Source: Flavilitoribacter nigricans DSM 23189 = NBRC 102662 (GTDB lineage Bacteria; Bacteroidota; Bacteroidia; Chitinophagales; Saprospiraceae). Taken from it: DNA of 64,000 nt. Under the pieces are notes generated by a model. That model was not told the origin of the DNA and made no database searches. It saw only the letters and a program-made list of their open reading frames with translations. The stretch lies in contig NZ_PDUD01000028.1 in the NCBI RefSeq assembly GCF_002646595.1, positions 158,177-222,176 on the forward strand. The letters run 5' to 3'. Each line of letters starts with the position of its first letter. Positions within the stretch are counted from its first letter, which is position 1. This document shows positions 9,855 through 19,700 of this stretch, piece after piece. The translations under genes were made by a program, and so were the position numbers.

Positions 9855-12173
9855 CTATTCCCGGTTTTCCTTCAGATCCAGCGCCAGTGTGCCTCCGCGG
9901 ATGATATCCTGGTGACGAAGGCTCAGGTCGGGCAGCGTTTTTCCGTCAAAAGCGGCCGAGCCGATGTACAGTTTTCCGGCATCCCGACCGGGGGCCGTGA
10001 TCTCAAAAGTTTTACCCGGGAAATAATCCGGGTGCAAATGTACTTTAACCCGCTCAAAAAGCGGCGTACTGATCAGATAAGCGGGGTTTTCTTCCGTTCC
10101 TCCGCTCATCTGGAACAGGCCCATTTTCAGCAATACCGCCAGACTCCCCATCAACCCCTGGTCTTCATCCCCACTGTAGCCGGTTTCGGGGGAAAGCCCT
10201 CCGTACACGCTATCGATCACCTGAGCGGTCCAGAATTGCGTCAGCTCCGGCCGGCCGAGTGACTGAAAGACAAATAAGGTTTGTATGGAAGGTTGGTTGC
10301 CGTAATTGATCGGGATCTCACTGTATTCGGGATGGGCTTCCTTTTCGTGGGAATTTCCGGACGTAAATCCGAGTTCGGATGCCTTCTCGAACTGTTGCTG
10401 TAGCTTGGCGATCGCCTGCTCTTTGCCCCCCATTAGTTCGGCCAGTCCCTCCAGGTCCTGCGGTACAAACCAGGTCGACTGCGCACCGTTCGATTCGTTG
10501 AAACCGCTCCGCTGGTATTGATACGGGCTGTAGGGATCCTGCCATTCTCCGGCTGCATTTCGGGGCCGCATCCACCCTACTTCCGGATCAAAAGTGTTTT
10601 TATAGTTTTTCGAACGTTCCATGAAATAGTTGTAATCGTCCGTTTTACCCAGCGCTTTGGCCATCTGGGCCAGGGTCCAGTCCTGATAGGCATATTCCAT
10701 CGTCAGACTGGGACCATCCTGGTGGAAACCATAATTGCCGTTCGGATTGGGGTAAGGCACGTAGCCTTTGTTGATGTAGTCCTCCAGGCCACCTCCGATT
10801 TCGGTATCGTGCTCGTAGCCCGCACGGCCCATGGTTCCCCCCGGCATGTGGTTCTTTTTAAGCGCCTGGTAGGCCATTTCCGGATCGACATCGGTAATGC
10901 CCTTCTGGTAGGCACTTACCACAAAGGGCGTCGAAGAGGCACCCGTCATCACGTGGGTATAGTTGCCGCCGGAAGGTCCCCGTGGCACCAGTCCGCCATC
11001 GTGATAATACTGCAACAGGGACTGTACGAATTCATCGTAAATTTCCGGGTAGACCAGCCCCCAAAGGGTATTGATCGTCCACTGCGCCCCCCAGAATGAA
11101 TCGGAATTGTAGTGATTGAACCTGGGTTTTCCCGCCGCATCCAGCGGTATCTGGCCGATACGAAAAGTGGCACCGGTATTATCCGGATACGCTCCGTTCA
11201 CATCGCTGATGATCCGACGGCCCTGCAGCGCGTGCCACAGGTCGGTGTAAAAGCGACGCTGCTGCGTTTCAGTGCCTCCGCTGATCTCAATCCGCCCCAG
11301 CATTTCGTCCCAGTGGTCGGCCGAGGCTTCTTTGACGGCGTCGAAATCCCAGTGATCCAGTTCCGTTTGCAGGTTTTGCCGCGCATTTTCCACCGAAGTA
11401 TAGGAGATTCCTACTTTCATGAGTAGTTCGGATGCGGCATTATCAGCAAAGGTCAGCAGGAATTTGCCATCCGGCCCCGGTTCCAGATCGACGATCGCTT
11501 CACTGGTTTCTACGTAGAAGAATACCGGACTGTCCTTCGGGCGGCGGCGGGTCGGTGCGTTCACCAGACTACCCGAAAAACCTTTTTCGCCCTCCAGCTT
11601 TACCGTACCGTCTTTGATATCAGAGGGTCCCAGGGTGCCTCCCATATTCAGTACCAGGCCCCGCCGTCCCGTTTCCGGGAAGCGATAGCGGTGGAAACCC
11701 ACCCGGGTAGTGCTCGTCAGTTCTACATCAAGACCGTAGCGATCCAGGTGCAGCCGGTGGTAGCCGGGAGCGGCCACTTCCGATTCGTGCTTGAAGGCGG
11801 AGTAGTAATCCGCCATGACCGAAGCCGAATTTTCATCCGAATAAACCACCGGCAACACGGAAAGCCCCGACAACTGCCAGGCGTGGATATGGCTCAACCC
11901 TTTGATCGTATCGGTATTGTAGCGATAACCACTTCCCCAGGCGCCCCCGATCTGGGTATCCGGACTCAGATTGACCATCCCGAACGGGCGGGTCGCCGAA
12001 TTAAAAAAGAACCAACGGGAATTGGCGGCATCCAGAAACGGATAAACCAGTTCCGAAGGACTTAATGCTGTGATCGGCGCATCGCCCACTTCCGTTCGCC
12101 GGTTGCAGGAAAGCAAAAGGCTGCCGGAAACAATAAATATAAATAGTGAAAACAAGTTTAGTGTAGCTCGCAT
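9855..12173 (-). CDS. GH92-family alpha-mannosidase, lipoprotein
   Basis: Calcium-dependent exo-alpha-mannosidase of glycoside hydrolase family 92, typically used by Bacteroidota on N-glycan mannose. The N-terminus is a lipoprotein signal (hydrophobic run then LLLSC, Cys about residue 23), so the enzyme is membrane-attached, in the periplasm or on the surface. Family landmarks include PFGMVNLSPDTQ, GSGYRYNTDTIKGLSHIH, FWGAQWTINTLWGLVYPE, GGLVPRGPSGGNYTHVMTG and GYSGDEDQGLMGSLAVLLKMG. 772 residues, full length. No SusC/SusD pair is nearby, so it is not in a classic polysaccharide utilisation locus within this window. Confidence 0.93.
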   Translation of the reverse strand: MRATLNLFSLFIFIVSGSLLLSCNRRTEVGDAPITALSPSELVYPFLDAANSRWFFFNSATRPFGMVNLSPDTQIGGAWGSGYRYNTDTIKGLSHIHAWQLSGLSVLPVVYSDENSASVMADYYSAFKHESEVAAPGYHRLHLDRYGLDVELTSTTRVGFHRYRFPETGRRGLVLNMGGTLGPSDIKDGTVKLEGEKGFSGSLVNAPTRRRPKDSPVFFYVETSEAIVDLEPGPDGKFLLTFADNAASELLMKVGISYTSVENARQNLQTELDHWDFDAVKEASADHWDEMLGRIEISGGTETQQRRFYTDLWHALQGRRIISDVNGAYPDNTGATFRIGQIPLDAAGKPRFNHYNSDSFWGAQWTINTLWGLVYPEIYDEFVQSLLQYYHDGGLVPRGPSGGNYTHVMTGASSTPFVVSAYQKGITDVDPEMAYQALKKNHMPGGTMGRAGYEHDTEIGGGLEDYINKGYVPYPNPNGNYGFHQDGPSLTMEYAYQDWTLAQMAKALGKTDDYNYFMERSKNYKNTFDPEVGWMRPRNAAGEWQDPYSPYQYQRSGFNESNGAQSTWFVPQDLEGLAELMGGKEQAIAKLQQQFEKASELGFTSGNSHEKEAHPEYSEIPINYGNQPSIQTLFVFQSLGRPELTQFWTAQVIDSVYGGLSPETGYSGDEDQGLMGSLAVLLKMGLFQMSGGTEENPAYLISTPLFERVKVHLHPDYFPGKTFEITAPGRDAGKLYIGSAAFDGKTLPDLSLRHQDIIRGGTLALDLKENRE

Positions 12174-12248
12174 ATACGGTGCTTTTCAGATTTGATGTGC
12201 ACCGGGAAGACTGCAATTTCCGCCGGCTACCCTTAATAGCCGGCGCGG

Positions 12249-13079
12249 CTACAGATCGCCCTCCAGTTCGCGTAGCAGTCCGCCGAGAATAGTCCTCATT
12301 CTGGGCTCGGCCGCCTGGGCTACGGCGATCACATCGGATACGCTCGTCTCTTTGATCTCGGATATAGGGAAACAACGATTGGTCACTACGGACATGACCG
12401 TCAGGTCCAGCCCACTGTGGCGGGCCACCAGTACTTCGGGTACGGTAGACATGCCCACCAGGTCACCGCCGATAGTATGCAGGAAGTTGTATTCGGCGGG
12501 GGTTTCCAGATTGGGACCCGGTAATGCCACGTATACGCCCTCGTGGGCACGGATATCGTGTTTGCGGGCAATGCCCAACGCTTTGCCGTTCAGGATACGA
12601 TCATACGTATGGAGCATATCCGGGAAGCGCGGCCCCAGCCGTTCGTCATTGGCGCCCCGCAGCGGATTATCCGGCTGGAGATTGATGTGGTCCCGCACCA
12701 GTACGATGTCTCCGGCCTGATATTCGGCATTGGTGCCCCCGGCGGCGTTGGAAATAAACAAATGCCGAATACCCAGCCCTTTCATCACCCGCACCGGAAA
12801 GGTCACCTGCTGCATGGTATAGCCTTCGTAGTAATGAAACCGTCCGGCCATGGCCACTACGGGTACACCGTCCAGTTTACCAAAGATCAACTGCCCTTTA
12901 TGGCTCTCCACCGTCGACACCGGAAAATGGGGAATAAAGCGATACGGAATGGCGATATCCACCTCCATTTCGTCGGTCAGTTTACTCAGGCCCGTACCGA
13001 GGATGATCCCGTAGCGGGGTTGGAATTCGGTCTGGGTCTGCAGGTAGGTTATGGCTTCGTTGATCTGGTCGTAGAGCAT
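12249..13079 (-). CDS. Purine-nucleoside phosphorylase (trimeric, PNP family 2)
   Basis: Phosphorolysis of inosine/guanosine in purine salvage. Seen: YGIILGTGLSKLTDEM with the phosphate-binding loop, VVAMAGRFHYYEGY, the family signature around HLFISNAAGGTN, YVALPGPNLETPAEYNFL, and GMSTVPEVLVARHSGL. 276 residues, normal. It follows mqnC in the same direction, separated by a repeat-rich 200-base stretch, so co-transcription is uncertain. The link to mqnC may be functional: the futalosine pathway starts from chorismate and adenosine/inosine and releases a purine base. Confidence 0.93.
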   Translation of the reverse strand: MLYDQINEAITYLQTQTEFQPRYGIILGTGLSKLTDEMEVDIAIPYRFIPHFPVSTVESHKGQLIFGKLDGVPVVAMAGRFHYYEGYTMQQVTFPVRVMKGLGIRHLFISNAAGGTNAEYQAGDIVLVRDHINLQPDNPLRGANDERLGPRFPDMLHTYDRILNGKALGIARKHDIRAHEGVYVALPGPNLETPAEYNFLHTIGGDLVGMSTVPEVLVARHSGLDLTVMSVVTNRCFPISEIKETSVSDVIAVAQAAEPRMRTILGGLLRELEGDL

Positions 13080-13087
13080 GATAATGT

Positions 13088-13270
13088 GCGAAAGTGTTGA
13101 GGTTTGAATGTGTTAAAGTGGGGGTGTGTTGAGGTGTTGAAGTGGGGAGGCGTTGAGGTGTGGGTGTATTAGTGTGTCTTGTAGAACTCCTCGGAATACC
13201 AAACATTAACACATTCCAACCTTAGCACCTTCACACATCAACACACCAACACTTCAGCACCTTAACACAT
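13088..13270. repeat. Degenerate mirror-image repeat region (G/T-rich half, then A/C-rich half)
   Basis: From about 13088 to 13175 the + strand consists of degenerate units like GTGTTGAGGT and TGTTGAAGTG; from about 13200 to 13270 it consists of the complementary type of unit (CACATCAACACACC, AACACTTCAGCACC). The two halves are therefore inverted copies of one A/C-rich unit family around a 25-base centre. It fills the gap between mqnC and the nucleoside phosphorylase gene, and contains no gene. It is not a CRISPR: units are short, degenerate and without regular spacers. Confidence 0.8.
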
Positions 13271-13277
13271 AAAAAAA

Positions 13278-14420
13278 TTAATCCACGATCATTGCCTCCC
13301 GGTCCAGCTGTTGCTGAACGATATTGGCCGGCAATTCCCGGTATTCGTACTGCTGGGTACGGAGTTGCGGTTCGAAACCGGCTTCGCGAATGGCGTCCTG
13401 AATGCCCTGGGCGGTAAAGCGGAAACGGGCCCCGGCGGCCGAGACGACATTCTCTTCGATCATGATGGAACCGAAATCATTAGCTCCGGCGTGCAGACAG
13501 ACCTGGGCTACGGATTTACCAACCGTCAGCCAGGAAGCCTGAATATTGGTGACATTCGGCAACATGATCCGGCTCATGGCGATCATCCGGACGTATTCAT
13601 CTCCCGTGCAGGTGTTGCGGGCCCGCTTGATCTTTTTCAGGATCGTATCCTCATCCTGGAATGGCCAGGGAATGAAGGCCAGAAATCCTTTAGCGTGTTC
13701 CGGTTTGCGATACTGTACTTCCCGCATCCGCACCAGGTGATCCATCCGCTCGAGGTTGGTCTCGATATGTCCGAACATCATCGTGGCGCTGGTCGTGATA
13801 TCCAGTTGGTGGGCGGCTTCCATAATGTCCAGCCACTCCTGCCCGCCGCACTTTCCTTTGGAAATGAGGCGGCGAACCCGGTCACTGAGAATTTCGGCAC
13901 CGGCACCGGGCAGACTGTCCAGGCCCGATTCCTTAAGCGCCTGCAGTACTTCGGTATGCGAGGATTGCTCCAGCTTGGTGATGTGCGCGATCTCCGGCGG
14001 CCCGAGAGCGTGGAGCTTCAGGTCCGGGTAAAGCGTTTTCAGTTCGCGGAACAGATCGCAGTAATAATCCAGTCCCAGATCCGGATGGTGCCCGCCCTGC
14101 AGCAGCAACTGGTCGCCGCCGAAAGCAAACAGCTCATCGATCTTCTTTTTATAATCTTCGATGGAAGTTACGTAGGATTCACCGTGGCCCGGCCGCCGGT
14201 AGAAGTTGCAAAACTTACAGTTGGCGATACAGACATTGGTGGTATTGGAATTCCGGTCAATGATCCAGGTTACTACTTTACCGGGCACGTGGTGCTGACG
14301 CAGGCGATCCCCTACGTACATCAATTCGGTCGTGCTTGCCTGTTCAAACAGGAAAACACCTTCCTCGGCGGAGAGGTCTTCCAATTGTAAGGCGCGGTGT
14401 AATAAATCGTCTATATGCAT
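13278..14420 (-). CDS. mqnC: Cyclic dehypoxanthinyl futalosine synthase (menaquinone, futalosine pathway)
   Basis: Radical SAM enzyme of the MqnC/MqnE/CofH group. The cluster motif is CIANCKFCNFYR; VTWIIDRNSNTTNVC before it and GGDQLLLQGGHHPDLGLDYY after it favour MqnC over MqnE, as do SWLTVGKSVAQVCLHAGANDFG and IMIEENVVSAAG near the C-terminus. ATG 14418-14420 (MHIDDLLHRAL) is preferred; a frame from 14453 would add 11 unrelated residues lying in the repeat-like upstream motif. About 380 residues. Indicates menaquinone made through futalosine, which is usual in this part of Bacteroidota. Confidence 0.88.
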   Translation of the reverse strand: MHIDDLLHRALQLEDLSAEEGVFLFEQASTTELMYVGDRLRQHHVPGKVVTWIIDRNSNTTNVCIANCKFCNFYRRPGHGESYVTSIEDYKKKIDELFAFGGDQLLLQGGHHPDLGLDYYCDLFRELKTLYPDLKLHALGPPEIAHITKLEQSSHTEVLQALKESGLDSLPGAGAEILSDRVRRLISKGKCGGQEWLDIMEAAHQLDITTSATMMFGHIETNLERMDHLVRMREVQYRKPEHAKGFLAFIPWPFQDEDTILKKIKRARNTCTGDEYVRMIAMSRIMLPNVTNIQASWLTVGKSVAQVCLHAGANDFGSIMIEENVVSAAGARFRFTAQGIQDAIREAGFEPQLRTQQYEYRELPANIVQQQLDREAMIVD

Positions 14421-14430
14421 TATATGAATA

Positions 14431-14446
14431 GTTGTCAGTCGACTGT
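14431..14446 (+). repeat. 16-base motif shared with the xylA upstream region (copy 1)
   Basis: GTTGTCAGTCGACTGT lies 11 bases before the mqnC start. A 15/16 identical copy in the same orientation lies 16 bases before xylA at 36684-36699. It contains the 10-base palindrome CAGTCGACTG. Confidence 0.5.
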
Positions 14447-14534
14447 CAGCCATCGACTGGTGACTAAATATTGGCTATTCTGAAAACAAAGATACCCAGC
14501 CGTAGTTTATTAATAAAGCATAAAAACCAAAGAC

Positions 14535-14565
14535 TTGTGGGTTTCCCGAATTAGTTATATATTTG
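14535..14565 (+). promoter_or_regulatory. Promoter of the rimP-nusA-infB cluster
   Basis: TTG at 14535-14537 and TATATTTG at 14558-14565, separated by 20 bases, match the Bacteroidota promoter pattern TTG-N17-23-TAnnTTTG. Transcription should start near 14572, leaving a leader of about 57 bases that holds the hairpin at 14588-14612. Confidence 0.75.
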
Positions 14566-14587
14566 CAGCAGATGACAAAAACCTAGG

Positions 14588-14615
14588 AAGAGGGAACACT
14601 GCGTTCCCTCTTTTT
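14588..14615 (+). terminator. Terminator-like hairpin in the rimP leader (candidate attenuator)
   Basis: AAGAGGGAAC (14588-14597) pairs perfectly with GTTCCCTCTT (14603-14612) around a 5-base loop, and TTTTT covers 14611-14615. It stands between the promoter and the rimP start at 14629. The gene to the left runs the other way, so the hairpin cannot be the terminator of an upstream + strand gene. Early termination controlling this operon is therefore the natural reading. Confidence 0.7.
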
Positions 14616-14628
14616 AATTGTATAAGCA

Positions 14629-15102
14629 TTGGAAGCGAAAATATACGATCTCTTAGACGAGAAATTTGCGGAGGAAGAATTTACAGATTGTTTTCTGATC
14701 GAATTGAAGTTACACGCGAATAACAAGTTGGACATTTTCATTGACAGTGATACGGGCATCACTTTTGACCGGTGCCGCAAGATCAGTCGCTATCTGGAAT
14801 CCTATCTTGACGAGTCGGGTTGGCTGGGCGAACGGTATACGCTGGAAGTTTCTTCCCCCGGAGTGAGCCGGCCTTTGCAGTTACTGAGACAATATCCCAA
14901 ACACATCGGCAGAAAGCTGAAGGTGAAGCTCAAGGACGGCAGCGAGCTGGAAGGCACCCTTACGGAAGTAGGGGACGACCAGATCACCCTCGAGCGCAAA
15001 GTCGTGGAACGACAGGGCAAGAGAAAAAAACACATGAAAGTAAGCACGGAGATCCCGTTCGGAGATATCGACGGTGCTCTGGTGCAAATAAGTTTTAAAT
15101 AA
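14629..15102 (+). CDS. rimP: Ribosome maturation factor RimP
   Basis: Assists 30S subunit maturation. N-terminal domain with ELKLHANNKLDIFIDSDTGITFDRCRKISRYLE and the conserved YTLEVSSPGVSRPL, followed by the SH3-like C-terminal domain (GRKLKVKLKDGSELEGTLTEVGDDQITLE). 157 residues. The start is TTG at 14629 (MEAKIYDLLDEKF). First gene of the rimP-nusA-infB order that is conserved across bacteria; 80 bases separate it from nusA. Confidence 0.95.
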   Translation: MEAKIYDLLDEKFAEEEFTDCFLIELKLHANNKLDIFIDSDTGITFDRCRKISRYLESYLDESGWLGERYTLEVSSPGVSRPLQLLRQYPKHIGRKLKVKLKDGSELEGTLTEVGDDQITLERKVVERQGKRKKHMKVSTEIPFGDIDGALVQISFK

Positions 15103-15182
15103 CAGCATGGCGCAAGGGGCCCGGATAATGGCAATTCCCGCCCCCTGCTCCAGGCTCCATGCTAACTAAATAAAAATATGCG

Positions 15183-16415
15183 ATGAATCTGGTAGAGACA
15201 TTTTCGGATTTTAAAAATATGAAAAGTATTGATCGTCCGACAATGGTACGGGTACTGGAAGATGTATTCCGTACGCTGATCAAGAAGAAATACGGCTCGG
15301 ACGACAATTTCGATGTAATCGTTAATACCACCAAAGGTGACCTTGAACTCTGGCGGGTACGGGAGATCGTACCCGACGGCGAGGTGACCGATGATCGCAG
15401 TCAGATATCTATCTCGGAAGCCCTGTCTATTGATGAGGACTACGAGATCGGCGAAGAATGTTACGAGCAACTCCAACTGGAAGATTTCGGTCGCCGGGCC
15501 ATTATGGCCGCCCGGCAGACGCTGATCTCCCGGATCATGGAGCTGGAGAAAGACGAGATCTACCGCCAGTACTCCGAGCGTATCGGAGAGATCGTACTGG
15601 GTGAAGTACACCAGGTACTGAAGCGGGAGATCCTGATCATCGACGATGTGACCGAAAATGAACTGATCCTGCCGAAGAACGAAATGATCCGCGGAGATTA
15701 CTTCCGCAAGGGAGATATGGTACGCGGCGTGATCAAGGATGTGGAAATGCGGAACAATAACCCGGTGGTGATCGTATCCCGTACGGACCGCACCTTCCTC
15801 GAAAAACTGATGGAACAGGAAGTACCCGAGATCGAGGACGGCCTGATCACCATCCGCAATATCGTGCGTATCCCGGGAGACCGCGCCAAAGTGGCCGTGG
15901 AATCCTACGATGACCGCATCGATCCGGTGGGTGCCTGTGTGGGGATGAAAGGTTCCCGTATTCACGGCATCGTCCGGGAACTGAACAACGAGAACATCGA
16001 TATCGTCAACTATACCAACAACCCGAGCCTGTATATCCAGCGGGCGCTGACTCCGGCCAAACCGACAACGATCAACCTGGATTCGGAAACCATGCGCGCC
16101 GAAGTGTATCTGGAAGCGGATCAGGTAGCCCTGGCGATCGGGAAAGGTGGTACCAATATCAAACTCGCCAGTGAATTAACGGGTTTTGAGATTGATGTTT
16201 ACCGCAACAACGAAGTCGAGATCGACGATGTGGATCTGGACGAATTCAAAGATGAAATTGAAAACTGGGTGATCGAGTCCCTGAAAAGTATCGGTTGCGA
16301 TACGGCTCGCAGTGTACTCGAACTGAGTGCTTCGGAGTTGCTCCGCCGCACTGACCTGGAAGAAGAAACGGTCGAAGAAGTCCTCGGAATTCTGGCCGCG
16401 GAATTTGAAGAATGA
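15183..16415 (+). CDS. nusA: Transcription termination/antitermination factor NusA
   Basis: RNA polymerase-bound factor controlling pausing, termination and antitermination. N-terminal domain (MNLVETFSDFKN...), S1 domain (GEVHQVLKREILIIDDVTENELILPKNE...), two KH domains (VGACVGMKGSRIHGIVRELNNENIDIV and VALAIGKGGTNIKLASELTG), then a short acidic helical tail (SASELLRRTDLEEETVEEVLGILAAEF). 410 residues, full length. The start ATG 15183 follows a short AT-rich leader. If NusA controls the leader hairpin of the operon, this would be autoregulation; that is inference. Confidence 0.96.
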   Translation: MNLVETFSDFKNMKSIDRPTMVRVLEDVFRTLIKKKYGSDDNFDVIVNTTKGDLELWRVREIVPDGEVTDDRSQISISEALSIDEDYEIGEECYEQLQLEDFGRRAIMAARQTLISRIMELEKDEIYRQYSERIGEIVLGEVHQVLKREILIIDDVTENELILPKNEMIRGDYFRKGDMVRGVIKDVEMRNNNPVVIVSRTDRTFLEKLMEQEVPEIEDGLITIRNIVRIPGDRAKVAVESYDDRIDPVGACVGMKGSRIHGIVRELNNENIDIVNYTNNPSLYIQRALTPAKPTTINLDSETMRAEVYLEADQVALAIGKGGTNIKLASELTGFEIDVYRNNEVEIDDVDLDEFKDEIENWVIESLKSIGCDTARSVLELSASELLRRTDLEEETVEEVLGILAAEFEE

Positions 16416-16455
16416 TTCAAATAAATTCCGGAAGTTTCTAAATATGAGGGAACTA

Positions 16456-16496
16456 TTCACCTTCACCGTTCGTTGTATTGATTTGGTGAAGGTGAA
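16456..16496 (+). terminator. Perfect 12-bp stem-loop between nusA and infB
   Basis: TTCACCTTCACC (16456-16467) pairs with GGTGAAGGTGAA (16485-16496), loop 17 bases. No strong T run follows (AATTTCCCGATTTT), so it may be a weak terminator, an RNA processing site or a stability element. Lies upstream of a separate infB promoter. Confidence 0.5.
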
Positions 16497-16541
16497 AATT
16501 TCCCGATTTTACAGCTAATTCAAGTCTTTTATGGTATGTAG

Positions 16542-16573
16542 TTGCCATGAAGACCTTTTTACTGTTATCTTTG
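16542..16573 (+). promoter_or_regulatory. Internal promoter for infB
   Basis: TTG (16542-16544) and TATCTTTG (16566-16573), spaced 21 bases, fit the Bacteroidota promoter. Transcription would start near 16580, giving infB an unusually long leader of about 200 bases. The 366-base nusA-infB gap contains this promoter, the stem-loop at 16456-16496 and no gene. Confidence 0.7.
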
Positions 16574-16781
16574 CACTGCTCTGAGGAGAGTAGTGGTATT
16601 TGTATCATGTTATCGGAAGATACATATCGATTTTTTTAATTATGACAGGCAAAAGCTTTGTGCAATGAGCCTCTTATTTTATTCATTAACCAAAAGGTAA
16701 ATAGAATATGTAAGACTTCAAGAACGAGGAGCTTAAAGTTTTTGTCTATCTACAAGCGTAGCGAAGCTCAAAAATTTATTA

Positions 16782-19700
16782 ATGGAGAAACGTTTGATTA
16801 AGATAGCAAAGGAGCTTAACGTAGGTACTTCTACCATCGTTGACCATCTTACTAAAGCGGGTTTTGATATAGACAACAAACCCACAGCCAAGGTGAGCGA
16901 TGAGATGTACACTGAGCTGTTAAAAGAGTTCCAGAAGTCCATTGCCATCAAAGAAAAGGCCGACTCCCTGGTTATCGGTAATCGACCGGTAGGTGGTGGA
17001 AAAGGCGCACCTGAATCTCCTCCCACCCCTCTATTCAACACTCCTGAGTCCGAAGCCCCTGCTGATAAAAAAGAGGCTGCACAACCGGGTGCTCAGGAAA
17101 AAGAAAAGAAATCGGAAAACAGGATCTCCCTGCGTCCACAACCTCAATTGAAAGTAGTGGGCAAAATAGACCTGGAAAATAAAGAGAAGCCTCAGGCCGA
17201 AAAGGCCAGTCAACCCGAGGCCAGTCCGGTACAACCACCCGTAAAAGAAGAAGTGGAAAAGCCAGCGGCAAAATCCGAGCCGGTCCAACCAGCCGAAAAA
17301 CCGGAACCCGTGGCGAAGAAAGAGAAAGAAGAGGCTCCCGCGAAAGAGGAGAAAGAACCAGCGAAAGAGACAGCTCCTGCCAAAGAAACAACTGCTACCC
17401 CACCGGTAGCGGAAAAGCAACCTACTCAAGAATCTGTAAAAGAACAAAAGGCAGAAGCCGAAAAGCCCGTGGTAGAGCAGCCCAAAATTGAGAAAAAAGA
17501 GCCGGTTTCCGAGCAAAAGGAAGAAAAGCCCGTAGCTAAGGAAAAAGAGCAGCAGGAAGAAAAGCCTGCCAAGTCCGAACCGGCCCCGCACGCTGCTCCC
17601 GCAGCGAAGACAGAGACACCTCCTGCATCTTCTCCTCCTAAACCTAAGGCGGCCGAAGCATCCAGTTCCGAAGAGCAAACCACTAAAGATCCGGAAAGCG
17701 TTATCCGTGCGGAAGCGCCCGAACTCCGGGGTCTGAAGATCCTCGGTAAGATCGATACGGATAAGCTGAAGCGTCCGAAGAAGAAGAAAAAGGAAACCGC
17801 CAAAAAGGAGACCGGCAAAGCCGGAACTACCGATAACAAGAAGACTTCCGAAGGAGGTGACGACAGCAATGCGCCGAGAAAGCGCCGTCGGAAACGCAAA
17901 AAGATCACGACCGATTCACCTCGTTCCAATCAGAGCGGCGGCAACCGGGGTTCCAGTCGCGGCGGCCAGGGCGGTGGCAGAGGACGCAATCAGAAAGACG
18001 AGGTTAAGGAGGTTTCCCAGAAGGAGATCGAAGAAAAGATCAAGGCTACCATGGCCCGGATCTCCGGGGGTGGCAAACGCAAACGCCAGAAAATCCGTCG
18101 CGAAAGCCGGGAACGTACCCGCGAGCGTCAGGAAATGATGGAAATGGAAACCACCAATGACAAGCTGAATGTAACGGAATTCATTTCCGTACAGGAGCTG
18201 GCCAACCTGATGGACGTATCCGTTTCCGAAGTGATCATGACCTGTATGAACCTGGGAGTGATCGTTTCCATCAACCAGCGTCTGGACGCGGAGATCATCG
18301 AACTCGTAGCCAGCGAATACGGCCACGAAGTAGAATTCATCACCGCCGAAGAGCAGATCGGTATCGAAGATGACGAGATCGAAGACGATCCCGAAGATCT
18401 GGAACCGAGAGCGCCGATCGTAACGGTTATGGGTCACGTTGACCACGGTAAGACTTCTTTACTGGACTATATCCGAAGCGCCAACGTGGTTTCCGGTGAG
18501 GCGGGTGGTATCACCCAGCACATCGGTGCCTACGAAGTAACCCTGTCGGATAACCGCTCGGTTACCTTCCTGGATACACCGGGTCACGAGGCCTTTACGG
18601 CCATGCGGGCACGGGGTGCCAAAGTAACGGATATCGCGATCGTGATCATTTCGGCGGACGACAGCATCATGCCACAGACGCGCGAGGCCATCAGCCACGC
18701 CGAAGCGGCCGGTGTACCCATCGTTTTCGCCATCAACAAGATCGATAAACCGGGGGCCAATCCTGAGAAGATCAAACAGGACCTTGCCTCTATGAACTAC
18801 CTCGTGGAATCATGGGGTGGTAAATATCAAAGTCAGGACATTTCCGCCAAAACGGGTCAGGGAATTGAGGACTTACTGGAGAAAGTACTGCTCGAAGCAG
18901 AACTGCTGGAACTGAAAGCCAACCCGGATCGCCCGGCCGTTGGTGTGGTTCTGGAAGCTTCTCTGGAAAAAGGACGTGGTTATGTAGCCAAAATGCTGGT
19001 GAATACCGGTACGTTGAAGATCGGTGACCCCGTCGTTGCCGGCGAACACTCCGGTAAGATCAAGGCCATGTTCAACGAACGCAACCAGCGGGTAAAAGAA
19101 GCCGGACCTTCCGATCCGGTACTGGTACTCGGTCTGGATGGTGCACCGCAGGCCGGTGAAACGGTTAAAGTAACCGAATCCGAACAGGATGCCCGGCAGA
19201 TTGCCAACAAGCGGGCTCAGATCATCCGTGAGCAGGCCAACCGGGCTACGAAACGGATCAGTCTGGATGAGATCGGCCGTCGTCTGGCACTGGGTAACTT
19301 CAAGGAACTGAACCTCATCGTAAAAGGTGACGTGGATGGTTCTATCGAGGCCCTGTCCGACTCGCTGATCAAACTGTCGCAGGAAACCGTTCAGGTGAAC
19401 GTGATCCACAAGGCGGTCGGTCAGATCATCGAATCCGATGTACTGCTGGCTTCTGCTTCCGATGCGATCATCATTGGCTTCCAGGTTCGCCCGTCTATCG
19501 GTGCGCGTCGTCTGGCCGAACGCGAAGGTGTTCAGATCAAGATGTACTCCATCATTTACGAAGCGATCGAGGAGATCAAACTGGCCATCGAGGGTATGCT
19601 CGAACCTACCAAGGAAGAGAAGATCGTGGCCCAGGTGCTGGTGCGGGAAGTATTCAAGATCAGCAAAGTGGGTACGGTTGCCGGATGTTATGTCGAAGAA

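Noticed and set aside
13088..13270. Possible CRISPR array
   Set aside because: Units are short (about 8-12 bases), degenerate, in both orientations and have no spacers; no cas genes nearby.
17031..17929. Leu/Phe/Ser-rich minus-strand open frames opposite infB
   Set aside because: Antisense shadow of the Glu/Lys/Pro-rich linker of IF-2.
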